A stretch of 64,000 bases of DNA, taken from positions 18,829,240-18,893,239 of the forward strand of contig NC_135561.1 of NCBI RefSeq assembly GCF_964340395.1, read 5' to 3'. The translations under genes were made by a program, and so were the position numbers. Origin of the DNA: Glandiceps talaboti. Its lineage: Eukaryota; Hemichordata; Enteropneusta; Spengelidae. Positions 23,597-36,063 of the stretch are shown in pieces. Each line of letters opens with the position of its first letter. Positions within the stretch are counted from its first letter, which is position 1. Under the pieces are notes generated by a model. The model had not been told where the DNA came from. It did not search any database and saw only the letters and a program-made list of their open reading frames with translations.

Positions 23597-24298
23597 GAAC
23601 GGTGATCAAATACTTCATAGTCTTAATTTGAATTATAAATACTTAGAGAAAATGTGGAGTTATGATGGATTAATTGTTATAGTGGCCGGCTCAGAATGTG
23701 AAGGCTGTGGGTTCGAACCTTACTGCTGCCATTTGTTTATGAATGGCTGAAGTCCACGGCATCCATTGACATCCGTGAGACATTTTGTTCAAAAATGTCA
23801 TATTAAATATGATTTTTTTAAATGAAAGTCCGGACATTCCAGAAGTCTGCGTCCTTAATTTGGTACATCATAGCAGTACACAATGTAATAAGGTACCCGG
23901 ATGTCACAATGACATGACATCGCATGCCAAGTCCATGACATTAACAATACTGACTGGGGAGTTATAATAACGTAAAGTAGACACCGAGAAGAAATACTGA
24001 TCTTGAAGTAGCCTTGTAAGCTGAAAATAATAAAACCCTTACAGGGGTGAACAAATCCACTAGCCCGAGCTCAGGGACTAGTAGTTTTATGCCCGGACAA
24101 GTGAATTTTCGTACCCACTAGCCCGATGGGCTAGTATATTTGGTGATTGTGACCTTTTGAAAGTGGCCTGAAATCAGGTGACTTATAACGTAAAGTCATC
24201 GAGCTATGTTCCCTAGAGGGGTCTCTCTATTGCTAGGTATTTGATAGTATGTGACTGCCCATTCATGAATACATCGACTTGTGTTACGTGTGAGGAAC
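22711..24298 (+). other. intron/flank sequence with a TA array and a tRNA-like B box
   Basis: 22711-23280 is diverged from 32760-33400 (the same region of the next unit). A (TA)n array spans 23506-23597. At 23683-23735 GTGGCCGGCTCAG and GGGTTCGAACCTT look like box A and box B of a tRNA-derived SINE, but no full cloverleaf can be drawn. A G/C-rich stretch near 24055-24140 (ACTAGCCCGA repeats) precedes the hAT-like gene. Confidence 0.4.
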
Positions 24299-26619
24299 AT
24301 GGTCAGCACATGCACTGGGAGTTCAGAGGCTATTATGTCCTTCGGATTATTTAAATTTGGTTTCACAAAGACTGGTCACAGTGTATCTAATGACCCTGGT
24401 GATAAATCATGTAAATCAGACGGTTCGAGTAACGATACCACGAGTGACAGCAGTAGCAGGAATGAGCCGATTGAAGGATATTTACCAAATAAACGAATGA
24501 AATCAGGTGGGCAATGGAAGTATTTGACTAAAGACCAGAAATATGACGAACTGAAAAGATCGAGACATTTTAAAGAACACTGGAAAAAACTTTGGCCTTG
24601 GCTTGAATACGATGCTGATAGTGATCATATGTTCTGTCAATCGTGTCGCAGTAATCATACGTATGCCGATAAATCATCATTGTACGAAGGATCGACAAAT
24701 TGGCGAGTTGAGTCCATGAAATCACATGAAAGAACAAAATCACACCAAATTTGCATACTCAAGTGTACTGGATCAGTGACAACCATTAAGAAAAAAGATG
24801 CACCAATCGTCCGAGCAGTAGAAAAACTCGACAACCACCGGCGGAAGTCACTCACCATGCTGTTCAATACAGCGTATGCTGTTTTAAAGGCTGGACGACC
24901 GTTCACTGACTATGAGTTCATATGTAGTATACAACTGAAGAACAGTGTACAACTCGGTGAAAACTATCTCAACAGGGTTGCCTGTCGAAGGTTTCTATCA
25001 TCACTTGTTCAGGTCATCCGAAATTAAATAAATGATGAGGTAAATGCTGCCAGATTCCTGAGTGTTTTGGGGGATGGTAGTACCGATGCGAGTGTTATTG
25101 AACAGGAAATAGTGTATTTGCGGTATGTAGACCCAGTAGAATGTGTTCCCAAAACAAGACAGGTTAGTATCATTCCACTGGCAAGTGCTGACTGGCAAGT
25201 ACTGACTACAGACAGTTAACCTAAACTTTGAGGACTTAAAACATGAAGAAAATAAAGAAGGGCCGATGTTAGTGGGTGTTAACTTTAATGGGGCTGCAGT
25301 CATGATGGAGTGAAGTCAGGAGTGGCCAAGGAAATAAGAGACATAAAATTCCTGAAGTGGTTGTGATGCATTATGTGGCACATAAACTTGAACTAGCGGC
25401 ACTTGATGCCAAAATAAGTCTGTCAAATGCATGTCAAAATTTGAAGACTATTAAAGGAATATATAACTTCTACCACTATTCTCCGAAGTGACGCAGAGAA
25501 TTAACTGAAATATGTTCCATCCTAGAGCAGTGTACAGCACACTTTCCGGTGTTAAGCAAGTTAGACGGCTTGCTAGCAAAGACAGAGAAGTGAAAGCACT
25601 AAAGACAAATTTACCAGCTGTTGTTACCATTTACAACACACCAAAGCAGACCAAGCCAGCGGGTACTACAGGGAGGTCACATCTGTCAGGTTCATCAAAC
25701 AATTGTATTTCATGCTGGACTATTTGCCATTACTTGCTACTTTGTCTAGGGCAATCCAGCAGGAGGGTCTCCTTGTAATGGAATTACCAGATCATATAGA
25801 ATGCACTCTGATAGCATTAAGTGCATTAAGAAATACCCCAGGGAAATACATGAAGGAATTCAATGACCTTTATGATTCCTCCAACATGACGTTTGGAGAT
25901 ATTTCCCTCACAGGAAGAAAACCAGCTCCTGTAGACTTCACAAAGGACAATGATACTAGAACGATCATAGACAATACAGTTATGTACATTGAACAGAGGT
26001 TCTGTAACTTAAAAACAGAACATTGAGTTTGCTGGCTGTGCTAGATTTTCACAAATGGTCTATCAACAATGAATTCGAAGAGCTGACACAGTATGGAAAT
26101 GAAGAGATGCATGAGATAGTTGATGTACAACTTGCATCATGCTTCACTGATGAAGATAAGCAAAGTATTGACAGAGAATGGTTGTTTCTTAAAATGTACA
26201 TTAGACCATTGAGGTCAAATGGCCTCCTTGATGTTAATTATGCAGGACTACTCAGACAGAAACCCTGGAGTATATTGCACATACTGAAAGTGATAGACAT
26301 TGCGCTCACTATTTCTCCTTCGACTGCAAATTGTGTAAGGGAGTTCAGTAATATGAATAATGTGAAGACCAGCCTTAGAACACAACTTACCCAAGAAGCA
26401 CTTGCAGATCAGTTACATATAGTATGTGAAGGTGCTTCTCTTGCCAACTTCAATGCAGATAGTGCAATAGATCATTGGCTATCAAATTGTGTAGGGGAAA
26501 GACATTTGAGTGGACATAAACCAATTCCAGTTCTAAGATCCCTATACAGTAAAGCCGAAGCAGTTTGCGTAAACCAAAATGACAAAAGGAAAGAGATTCA
26601 ACACATAAATCAGGTTTAA
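24299..26619 (+). pseudogene. ZNF862-like / hAT-transposase-derived gene, frameshifted
   Basis: The first frame (ATG 24299 to stop 25027) has a TTF-type zinc-finger part: WPWLEYDADSDHMFCQSCRS, then SMKSHERTKSHQ, with the CxxC and HxxxxH spacing. Decayed frames follow with LSVLGDGSTDASVIEQEIVY and RYVDPVECVPKTRQ (about 25045-25165), YVAHKLELAALDAKISL (about 25370), and LDYLPLLATLSRAIQQEGLL (25703-26026). The C-terminal frame 26023-26619 ends SPSTANCVREFSNMNNVKTS and SLANFNADSAIDHWL, the hAT-type dimerisation block. The order matches ZNF862/KIAA1586-like proteins, which derive from hAT transposases. At least four frame breaks show it is not translatable. It sits in the presumed 5' intron of synthetase copy 1. 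Confidence 0.75.
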
Positions 26620-26799
26620 ACAGCATGTTTTCCTACCTGAACCAGGTCAAGCCAGGTCACCAGTTTTACCAATGAAAGAATAACAAACACACAAAGGCAT
26701 TCGGACATACTTCAAAAGCAGCAACACATTAAGATAAATTTTTGGTCAAACCCAAAGATAAGGACAAGAAAAAAAAGACAACAAAGACGTCACCAATCA

Positions 26800-27075
26800 A
26801 ATATCTTGATCTACACCAGGGTACCAACAAAAGAGCGGTTTGAGGAACATACAAAGAAAGACCAATCAGCTATAAGCCAACACAAACAGAAAGTGGCAAT
26901 CAACATCAAGAACCAACTTAAAAATCAGTCAAGATCATTGATGGGGAACAGAACATGAATAAAAGAAGGCTATTGGAGGCCGGCCGTGTACATCAAAACC
27001 AACAATCCGTCACTTGATGCTAATGTAGGAAAATATGAGATTCCACCGATAGCACCACAGAAGGTGGACAGTTAG
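26800..27075 (+). mobile_element. old PLE GIY-YIG endonuclease remnant
   Basis: Reads RFEEHTKKDQSAISQHKQKV, then (with stops and frameshifts) NKRRLLEA and VYIKTNNPSLDANVGKYEIP. The EH...SAI..H and EA..I....PSLN..G.Y pattern is the C-terminal part of GIY-YIG domains of PLEs of a different branch from the elements at 15.7 and 20.6 kb. Confidence 0.5.
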
Positions 27076-27284
27076 ATGTACATAGTACTATTGCTACATA
27101 CATGTATGTAGTAACAGTACTTGCACCAGCTCGCGTGCATACTAGTGGCATATGCAATGGAATGCCAAACACATTAGTGTATACCCTCCATGCCCATGAT
27201 TTGTAAATGAGTAAGCGATCGTTCGTTGCACATGAAGGCGCGAGATTACATGACGCGACTTTCTAGCTACATTCGACAATTTCT

Positions 27285-27510
27285 ATATTTTATATATATA
27301 TTATTTATTTGCCAGAGGTTGAAAAATTTTTACATATCAAGTGAGGAAAATGAAATAATCAAGTAATCACATCGCCAATTAGGAAAAGTATATATAACAG
27401 AATAACTTGAACTTCTGGCTGGACCACAAAAGTAGTTTGTTCAAACTAGTCGAGTTCGAGGCCCAAGGAAAACATATACAGTAATATGATATAAAAAATA
27501 ACCAAAAACA
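27285..27510 (-). mobile_element. LINE 3' end, minus orientation
   Basis: Its reverse complement aligns to 27770-28140: CTGTATATGTTTTCCTTGGGCC, CGACTAGT.TGAACAAACTAC, TTGGCGATGT.TTACTT, CACTTGATATGTAAAA, CGACCTCTGGCA in order. The two copies face each other, so this stretch can fold back. Confidence 0.5.
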
Positions 27511-27540
27511 AAACAAAGTTAATATCACTTTCAGCCAATG

Positions 27541-28140
27541 CAATTCAAATCGCAGCCACAAAACACTGGAACTTACTACCCAACCAACTGAAAAAAATAG
27601 AAGAATATCTAGCTACCTTTAAATCACAATTGAAGCAGTATTGACTAGATAAATAGTTATGAAACATTGTTATAAACCCTCATTTGCCTCCTGTGTATAT
27701 TTTCAACAGCCGTCATAATTTGCACTTCATGCATATGTTTTGTTTGTTTTTGTATTTTTGTTTTGTTTCTTGTTTTTATGTTATATGTATATATTACTGT
27801 ATATGTTTTCCTTGGGCCACAGATACGACTAGTGTGAACAAACTACCTGCTGTCCATCAAGAAGTTTAAAGTTATATTTCTATTAACTTTTCAGTTGGCG
27901 ATGTATTTACTTAACTAATTTCTTGTTTTTATGTTATATGTATATATTACTGTATATGTTTTCCTTGGGCCACAGATACGACTAGTGTGAACAAACTACC
28001 TGCTGTCCATCAAGAAGTTTAAAGTTATATTTCTATTAACTTTTCAGTTGGCGATGTATTTACTTAACTAATTTCTTTTCCCCACTTGATATGTAAAATT
28101 GCTTTCTTTTCGACCTCTGGCATATAGATATATATAAGTA
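27541..28140 (+). mobile_element. LINE 3' end (CR1/L2-like) with exact 153-bp tandem duplication
   Basis: Begins with the C-terminal residues of a LINE protein (SQLKQY after KHWNLLPNQLKKIEEYLATF) and a stop near 27645. A 3' UTR containing CCTTGGGCCACAGATACGAC follows. 27767-27919 is repeated exactly as 27920-28072. Confidence 0.55.
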
Positions 28141-29600
<1,460 letters not shown>

Positions 29601-30149
29601 AATGTTTTGTTTGTTGTATTTTCACTTGCCATGTCCGCAATCCGACATGTTTGATGACGGTTTCTAGTCCATGTGAGACACTGACACAAAATACTCTTCC
29701 ATAAAATGTACATGTGTTGAGCATACTATAAGCTATAACGCAAGGAATGTTTCCAGTCGGACCTGGTTGATCTAACAAACATCTCCCATGATTGTTTAAG
29801 GATCTGTGCCTTGGAAAGTGGTATGTTCTTATAGACGACCAGTCTCAAACAATGCAATATGTTGAAAATAAAAACAAAATGGCGGCTATTACGTCAAAAT
29901 ACCGACAATTTATGAAGTGGATTGCTTAGCGATTTGACCAAAATGTTTGAAGATCTTATAACACGTATCAAAATGGGATAATGTGCAAGCGAAACGGTGG
30001 AAACTTTGATAACCCATTTTCATACACTTCTTTAAAATGAAAAATGGAAATAAATAGGAAAATGCTCATCATAGACATTTCGAAATATATATTTAACATC
30101 TCTTTCAATTATGTTTTTATTTCAGGTAACTTAACAAAGGTTTCATAAT

Positions 30150-31820
30150 ATGGCAAGGTTTTTCAAACCCAAAACAAGCTATCTCCACAGTGCATCACCC
30201 ATTCCTTACACAGGGATGACATTATGTGATGCTTTGGATAGAGCTGCAGAGAATTCCCCGGACAAAGAAGCTTTTGTGTTTGTCTCTAAAATGGGCAGTG
30301 AAAGAATCACCTTTAAGCAACTACGTCATGACGTCATAAAGCTGGCAGCTGGTCTTCTTCACTTGGGTCTTAAACCAAGAGATCGAGTTGGTATTTGGCT
30401 AGAAAATCGATATGAGTGGATTATGACTCAATATGCAACAGCTTACACAAAGATGATAAATGTCCGTTTTCTAGTGGGATACAATGAAGAATATATGGAA
30501 TATCTTCTCAATGAAACAAAGGTATCCACTTTGCTTATTGGGCCAGGTAACCCAGAAAAGATTTTCAAAGAAATGGTTCCATACATGTATAAAAGTGGAA
30601 CAGAGTACAATGCAGCAGACCGTCTCCCATACATTCGTAGAATCATTCAACTTGGTAAAGAGGAGAAAGCCGGTATGTTTCACTTTGGAGATATTTTGGA
30701 ACTAGGAGAAGAAAGCGACGTTCATCACGTGATAAAAATCAGGAAAACAGTCCAACAAGATGATGAAGTAATGATGCTTTTCACGTCTGGAAGTACAGGA
30801 ATGCCAAAAGCAGCTGTGAGATCACATAGGTGTTCTGTCGAAAATATATACACACTTGGTCGACACATCAAGGATGCGGTCACTAAAGAAGTACGTTATA
30901 TCTCACTGAGTCCATTTGCACATTCAGGAGGTGATCTGACAACTGTCATGGGAGTAGCTTGCGGTTTTACTATTGTCATACCAGACACAAGTGTTGATGC
31001 ATCAATGGTAGCAGAGTTAATCCAAAAAGAGCATATCACTGTCGCCTTTCTGATGTTTCATTTCCTATTTGATTTCCTCAACCAATCAAGCTCACAAGGT
31101 CAAAATTTCAGTTGCCTAGAGCTTCTTTTAACAGGTGGCAATGCAGTTCCAAAGGAAGCTTTCAATAGTGTAAGAGAGCGGATCACACCTAATTTCTTCA
31201 ACATTCTTGGGTCAACAGAAGCTGGGATAATCACCCTTAATACCGACCATGACAAGTTTGATAGAGTTGGTAAACAGATGGATCACCAGGAAATCAAAAT
31301 CGTTGACGACAAGGGAAACATCGTGCCTCTTAACACCACGGGTGAACTGTGTGTAAGGTCTCCTTACATCTTCCTCAGATATGAAGGCGATGAAGAGAAA
31401 ACCAAAAAAGACATCGATGACAGTGGTTGGTTTCACACTGGTGACCTCTGTCTGATGGAGGAAGATGGATGTCTACATGTGATCGGTCGTAAAAAAGATA
31501 TCATCATTAAAGGTGGGAGGAATGTGTATCCAATGGAAGTAGAGAGAGTTCTTATGACTCATCCAAAAGTAAAAATGTCACAGGTTGTATCAGTCCCATA
31601 TGAAAGGATGCTGGAAGAAATCTGTGCATGTATTTGTCTCGAAAAAGATCAACAATCAACAGCCAACGAGATCAAGAAATTTTTGCGCCCCAATTTAGAG
31701 GAGTTCCTGGTACCAAAGTACGTTTTGTTCTTCGACTCATTTCCATCCAGTTCCACAGGGAAGATAGTCAGGAAAGAGCTGTCAAAGAAAGCCAGTGAAA
31801 GACTGGGACTCCATAAGTGA
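30150..31820 (+). CDS. ACSF2-like: acyl-CoA synthetase (ACSF2-like), copy 1, intact
   Basis: ATP-dependent ligase that activates carboxylic (likely medium-chain fatty) acids to acyl-CoA via an acyl-AMP. Uninterrupted 556-aa frame without introns. Family motifs in order: the AMP/phosphate loop TSGSTGMPKAAVRS (about residue 212), LLLTGGNAVP, GSTEAG (about 351, in place of the usual YG.TE), TGELCVRSPY, GWFHTGDLCLMEEDG (about 426), IGRKKDIIIKGGRNVYPMEV, and the catalytic-lysine block SSTGKIVRKEL (about 534). EEICACI is shared with vertebrate ACSF2. The start is the ATG at 30150, conserved in copies 2 and 3. A splice acceptor (TTTCAG, about 30120-30125) lies 24 bp upstream, so a non-coding first exon is likely. 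No strong mitochondrial presequence is visible, so location is open. This is the only copy in the window able to make a full protein. Confidence 0.9.
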   Translation: MARFFKPKTSYLHSASPIPYTGMTLCDALDRAAENSPDKEAFVFVSKMGSERITFKQLRHDVIKLAAGLLHLGLKPRDRVGIWLENRYEWIMTQYATAYTKMINVRFLVGYNEEYMEYLLNETKVSTLLIGPGNPEKIFKEMVPYMYKSGTEYNAADRLPYIRRIIQLGKEEKAGMFHFGDILELGEESDVHHVIKIRKTVQQDDEVMMLFTSGSTGMPKAAVRSHRCSVENIYTLGRHIKDAVTKEVRYISLSPFAHSGGDLTTVMGVACGFTIVIPDTSVDASMVAELIQKEHITVAFLMFHFLFDFLNQSSSQGQNFSCLELLLTGGNAVPKEAFNSVRERITPNFFNILGSTEAGIITLNTDHDKFDRVGKQMDHQEIKIVDDKGNIVPLNTTGELCVRSPYIFLRYEGDEEKTKKDIDDSGWFHTGDLCLMEEDGCLHVIGRKKDIIIKGGRNVYPMEVERVLMTHPKVKMSQVVSVPYERMLEEICACICLEKDQQSTANEIKKFLRPNLEEFLVPKYVLFFDSFPSSSTGKIVRKELSKKASERLGLHK

Positions 31821-32599
31821 AGTTCTCAATCTTCGCACATTAGCAGTGATATAAAGCAATCAGTAAAGACTATAGATGGAGTACAACATATAAATTTGCT
31901 AAATTTTCTTTTAGTTTTAAAGGCTAGGTTTTTAATGTATTCGCTTATTACTTTCTCATCATCAATGTTTGCACCAAACGATGTGGAATTTGAACAAGAT
32001 ATTGCCTAAATACCAAAACTCATTACTTATGCAATGATAATGCAATCAACACTACACAGAAAGATATAGCTTGAATTCTAAAATATAACAATAATTATGC
32101 AAGTGACCCATTAAATCGAAATTGAAAAAACAGTGCCCCATCAAGCTAAAGCAACCATGTGTTCCTGTACCATATTAATTATGACCAGATTTAAACTGAA
32201 TGCCTTCCGTAAGGGCAAAGTTTTGAGATTGTCGTTCCTACAGACAATTGTTGAATACAACAGAACATATGTAATAAGTTATTTTTTCTCATTGATTGCT
32301 ATTTGCTCGTTGCTGTTAGTGATCTCCTGGCCAACCGCAACATGTACTGTGACATTTGTTGAGAATGTAATAAAAAAAAATAAGCACATCGTCGTACCAC
32401 TTTAGACAACATTTCCTGACGAGAAACTATTTTTTCCTTTTTAGTGGCCTATAATTATGCCAATAACTTATTAAAACTAAAAGCTACATCAATAATATTT
32501 TCAGGACAAGTGCGCTTTGGTATCGCAAATGCATGTATCAAATTATATTGAATTTGAAGTTCTTGCGATATAGCCTAATTACCGAAAACCATTAATTAT
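31821..32599 (+). other. 3' flank of synthetase copy 1
   Basis: AT-rich 3' UTR and flank. 32378-32608 is the second copy of the dispersed repeat at 7320-7570. No gene seen. Confidence 0.45.
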
Positions 32600-32757
32600 G
32601 TAAATTCCTTACGTGTGTGTAGTACAGGTATTGTACATGTCTGACCCGTAAATGTCATAATGGTGCATATGTGTCAAAATCTTTGACCCGGAAAGGCAAG
32701 GCAGTACTAATTTGCAATTGAAATCAGGACACTCTAAATCCACCAAAAACGAACAAA
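32600..32757 (+). other. probable 5' non-coding exon of synthetase copy 2
   Basis: Paralogous to 22600-22710 and 39405-39541, ending in ACAAA before the donor GTAAGT. Contains TTTGACCCGGAAAG and GGCAGTACTAA, shared with the 39.4-kb copy. Confidence 0.45.
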
Positions 32758-34266
32758 GTAAGTATGTATATATATATAATCTTTACGGTATTTTCGGAAT
32801 ACAACCTTCTCTCCAGAGACGACAACATACGCACCCCTCGTTAGTATTTGTATTAATGTAGGAGAGCTCGGAAAAAACCTTCGATGTTAGGTTGAAAAAA
32901 TATCTCCTCATTTATTGCATGACACATTGAATAGAACTCGGACAAGGGTCAAATGACACGCTTGTATGAGTCGTGTGTGTAATCACTAATTTACCTTTTA
33001 AAAGCACCACATTAGGTCTGCAAGACACTCAACTCTAATATAATATATTCGGCACAAGGGCAAGGGCTTTAAATACTCCAGAAAATATATTGGTGAAAGC
33101 CCATCGTATAAAAGGTGGTAACATTTGCGTCTACAGAAAATCGAATTTAATGGGGTGTATTGTTAACATTTTCTTGACCTCACACATCTGACTGATAAAA
33201 TTAGTAGGAGTTAATTAGGTAACCTTATATCCATTCACTCCCAAAGTTAACATTTGGTAGGAGTCTGATAGTGATAGTTTCTCTAAGCACAGACCACCCT
33301 AATATAAGTTTATGCCGAGATGTAGATCAATCGGCTAAATCATTCATATGCAAATTGATCGAGTCGACGTCGTGTCATTGTCATTCTGTAAGAAACAATC
33401 TGTTTTGATTCTTGTTTACACTACGTGGCGTCATCTTATTTGGATAATAAATAAAACGAGAGATCTATTTATTGATTTATATTACTTAGTCATTGGAAAA
33501 CGTTTATTTGGTCAGACATGAGAAAAAATCATGCCTTTTGCAGTATAAATGTCAGGCGAAGTTCAATTAGATCAATTTAGGTCATCAAAGCGGCCGACGA
33601 TGTCGATGGTCTACATTTGCTACTCCAAGTGGGAGCGACTGGATATGATTCCTAATTTGATTATTCAACTCGTAAATGTAATCAGAACTCAACATTAACA
33701 ATTGTCGTGAACAGCTACCTCATGTACCCTGATTGTATGTATAATTACCCAAGAAGGCAAGTAATCCCTTCCACTGGAGACTTAAGATGTAATATTCGCA
33801 AGTTGGAGTTGCTTCCCTATATTCTACTAGTTTACTGAAATAAGCATATTTATCGGTCAAATAACCATATTTACTTAATATCAAATCGGAGAGTAGAATC
33901 ACTCCAGATCTAGAACGAACCTTTATAAACATTGGACTTGGCCGAGTTTCAGAGTGTGGATTGTGTGGAAAACCTTTGAAATTTCTTACCTGATATTGCA
34001 GGACAAATTGAAACATCATACCGCCACTATAAAGCTGCAATGTAGACAAACTAATCTTATTTCATAGTATAGCAGTTATAGCATGCAGTCACAACTCATT
34101 CAATCACGTTTGCTGTTTATACTTATGATGTAGTACTTATACATAAAAAGGGTGATGAAATATAACATGTTGACATAGAACAAGAAACGCCTAACTCAGC
34201 ATTAAAACAACAGCCATTATACCATGCACAAGCCAAGTTGAACAAAAAATATGGAATATATACTCT

Positions 34267-35106
34267 TATCATATAAATACGTGCATATCTTCTACTGTGT
34301 GACGTCAAACAGGGGTGATTTCAGAGCATATCATCCCTGTTCTACCGAACTATTTTTTCTCCGTACTGTTGAAGTGTTCGTGTCAATCCCACGCTACGAT
34401 CAAGTTTATCGTAATAATTATGTGCTTTCAAAACGTAAATGCATACATTACGTCAGTAACGTTACATATATCCTTGGATGGCATGAGTTTGATACATAGA
34501 AGTCCTTTTATTTGTATTTGATACATTTTATTTTTTTTTAAATCACGTAGATTATCGATGTCACAGCCGGAAAGCTTCCGATTTTCCGTCGAGCTCAGAT
34601 CTCCGAACTTACACAACCTGAGAAAATATTATTAAAATGACGGCACAAAAGTCGCATTCAGACAATTCTACTTACGTTTTAAACTAAATTCGATATTACA
34701 TGTACATCGCAAGGTTATAACCGATAATTTTGGTTGAAAAACCACACAACAGTATGATCGATACCGTACAATGGTAAGCTTGACCTCGCGACAGGTCACG
34801 CGATTATGTAATTTGCATAGCCGACGGGCGAATTTTTTTAATACGCGATGAAGAATATTGTGCGATGAAATGATGCAGTATTCGTAAAATACGATTTAAA
34901 ATTTCAGAAAAATACGGGGAAATACTTAATTATGTGATAAATATATAATCCCATGAAATCAATGTTAGTTTTACGTCATAATGCTCCTCGTATGATTCCG
35001 CGGACTACAAATTCTCGCCTACCGGCTCGAATTTGTATTAGTCCGTGGAATCATACTCGGAGCATTATGACGTAAAACTAACATTGATTTCATGGGATTA
35101 TATATA
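34267..35106 (+). mobile_element. 840-bp segment present in unit A but absent from unit B
   Basis: Unit B joins ATATACTCT directly to AGTCGTTCTTTG at 36890-36900. Unit A has about 840 bp between them. The right edge coincides with the end of the foldback at 34941-35105. An insertion in unit A or a deletion in unit B would both fit. No clear target repeat is visible. Confidence 0.55.
34941..35105. mobile_element. 165-bp foldback (MITE-like) palindrome
   Basis: Arms of about 74 bp (34941-35014 and 35029-35105) pair with three mismatches and one 3-nt gap around a short CG-containing loop. Outer ends are ATATATAATCCCATG and CATGGGATTATATAT. Confidence 0.75.
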
Positions 35107-35517
35107 ATAGTCGTTCTTTGTCAAGACAATGCGTGTCTATGTCACTAGTGGTTTCACCGATTTTTTCTTTCATATTACTAGCACTGGAATAATTATATAT
35201 TATTCTTCAACATGTTTCTTCATTCAGCAGGAAAATACTCAAGACCTAAGGATTGTCACTACTCGTCTAGTGACTCGTAGTAAAAAGTTCCCCTTAGGTC
35301 GCTCGTATCTCTACCCTGGCTGAACGAACAAAGCTATTGGGAATAACATCTAATTGTGTCAGTCTTCTTTCTTCTTGTCACGGAAGTTATATCTCCAAAT
35401 TACAACAGTAACCTAGAGAAGAAAACATAATGAACAATAAATGCTCAACATACCAATTTTGCTCTTACATACCTTCGGTATTTTAATTACAGGTAATTTT
35501 AATACAGGTATCACAGC

Positions 35518-36063
35518 ATGGCAAGGTTTTTCAAACCGAAAACAAGCTATCTCAACAGTGCATCATCCATTCCTTACTCTGGAATGACATTATGTGATGC
35601 TTTGGATAGAGCTGCAGAGAATTCCCGGAACAAAGAAGCATTCGTTTTTGCCGCTTCTAAATTGGGAAGAGAAAGCATCATGTACAAGCAGTTTCGACAT
35701 GACGTCATCAAGTTGGCGGCTGGTCTTCTTTTTCTTTTGGGTCTCAAACCTGGCGATCGAGTTGGCATTTGGTTGGAGAATCGATATGAATGGATTCTGA
35801 CCCAATATGCAACAGCTTACAGCAAGATGACATATGTCAGTTTTCTGGTAGGATACAATGCAGAGTATATGGAACACCCCCTAAACAAAACGAAAGTGTC
35901 GACGTTGGTTATTGGTTCAGGTAACCCAGAGAAGGTTTTCAAAGAAATGGTACCCTTATACATTTATAAAACTGAAACAGGATACATTGGGGCAGAAAAT
36001 CTCCCTGCTCTTCATAGAGTCATCCATCTTGACAAAGAGGAGAAAGCTGGTATGTTTCGCTTT
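35518..36063 (+). pseudogene. acyl-CoA synthetase copy 2, truncated
   Basis: Same start as copy 1 (MARFFKPKTSYLNSA). The frame continues through GLKPGDRVGIWLENRYEWIL to KEEKAGMFRF, about 182 codons, then enters a T run and duplicated flank. The ATP-binding and ligase motifs are all missing. Two small in-frame insertions (FAASK, LLFLLGL) are absent from other copies. An acceptor ATTACAG lies at about 35485-35491. Confidence 0.85.

Larger units (their letters stand above)
33401..36063 (+). repeat. segmental duplication unit A (5' flank plus synthetase copy 2)
   Basis: 33401-34266 matches 36065-36895, and 35107-36055 matches 36896-37875, both directly and at high identity. The join at 36060-36072 passes from the coding sequence TTTCGC through a T run into TTGATTCTTGTTTACACTAC, which is the start of the unit. 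Copy 2 therefore lost its 3' two-thirds where the next unit begins. Confidence 0.8.

Noticed and set aside
23660-23735. tRNA gene at the GGTTCGAACC box
   Set aside because: Box A and box B-like strings exist, but acceptor and anticodon stems do not pair. A tRNA-derived SINE remnant is more likely.
33720-34049. 109-codon minus-strand frame in synthetase unit A
   Set aside because: The frame is broken in the paralogous copies at 36.4 and 58.4 kb, so it is not conserved as protein.
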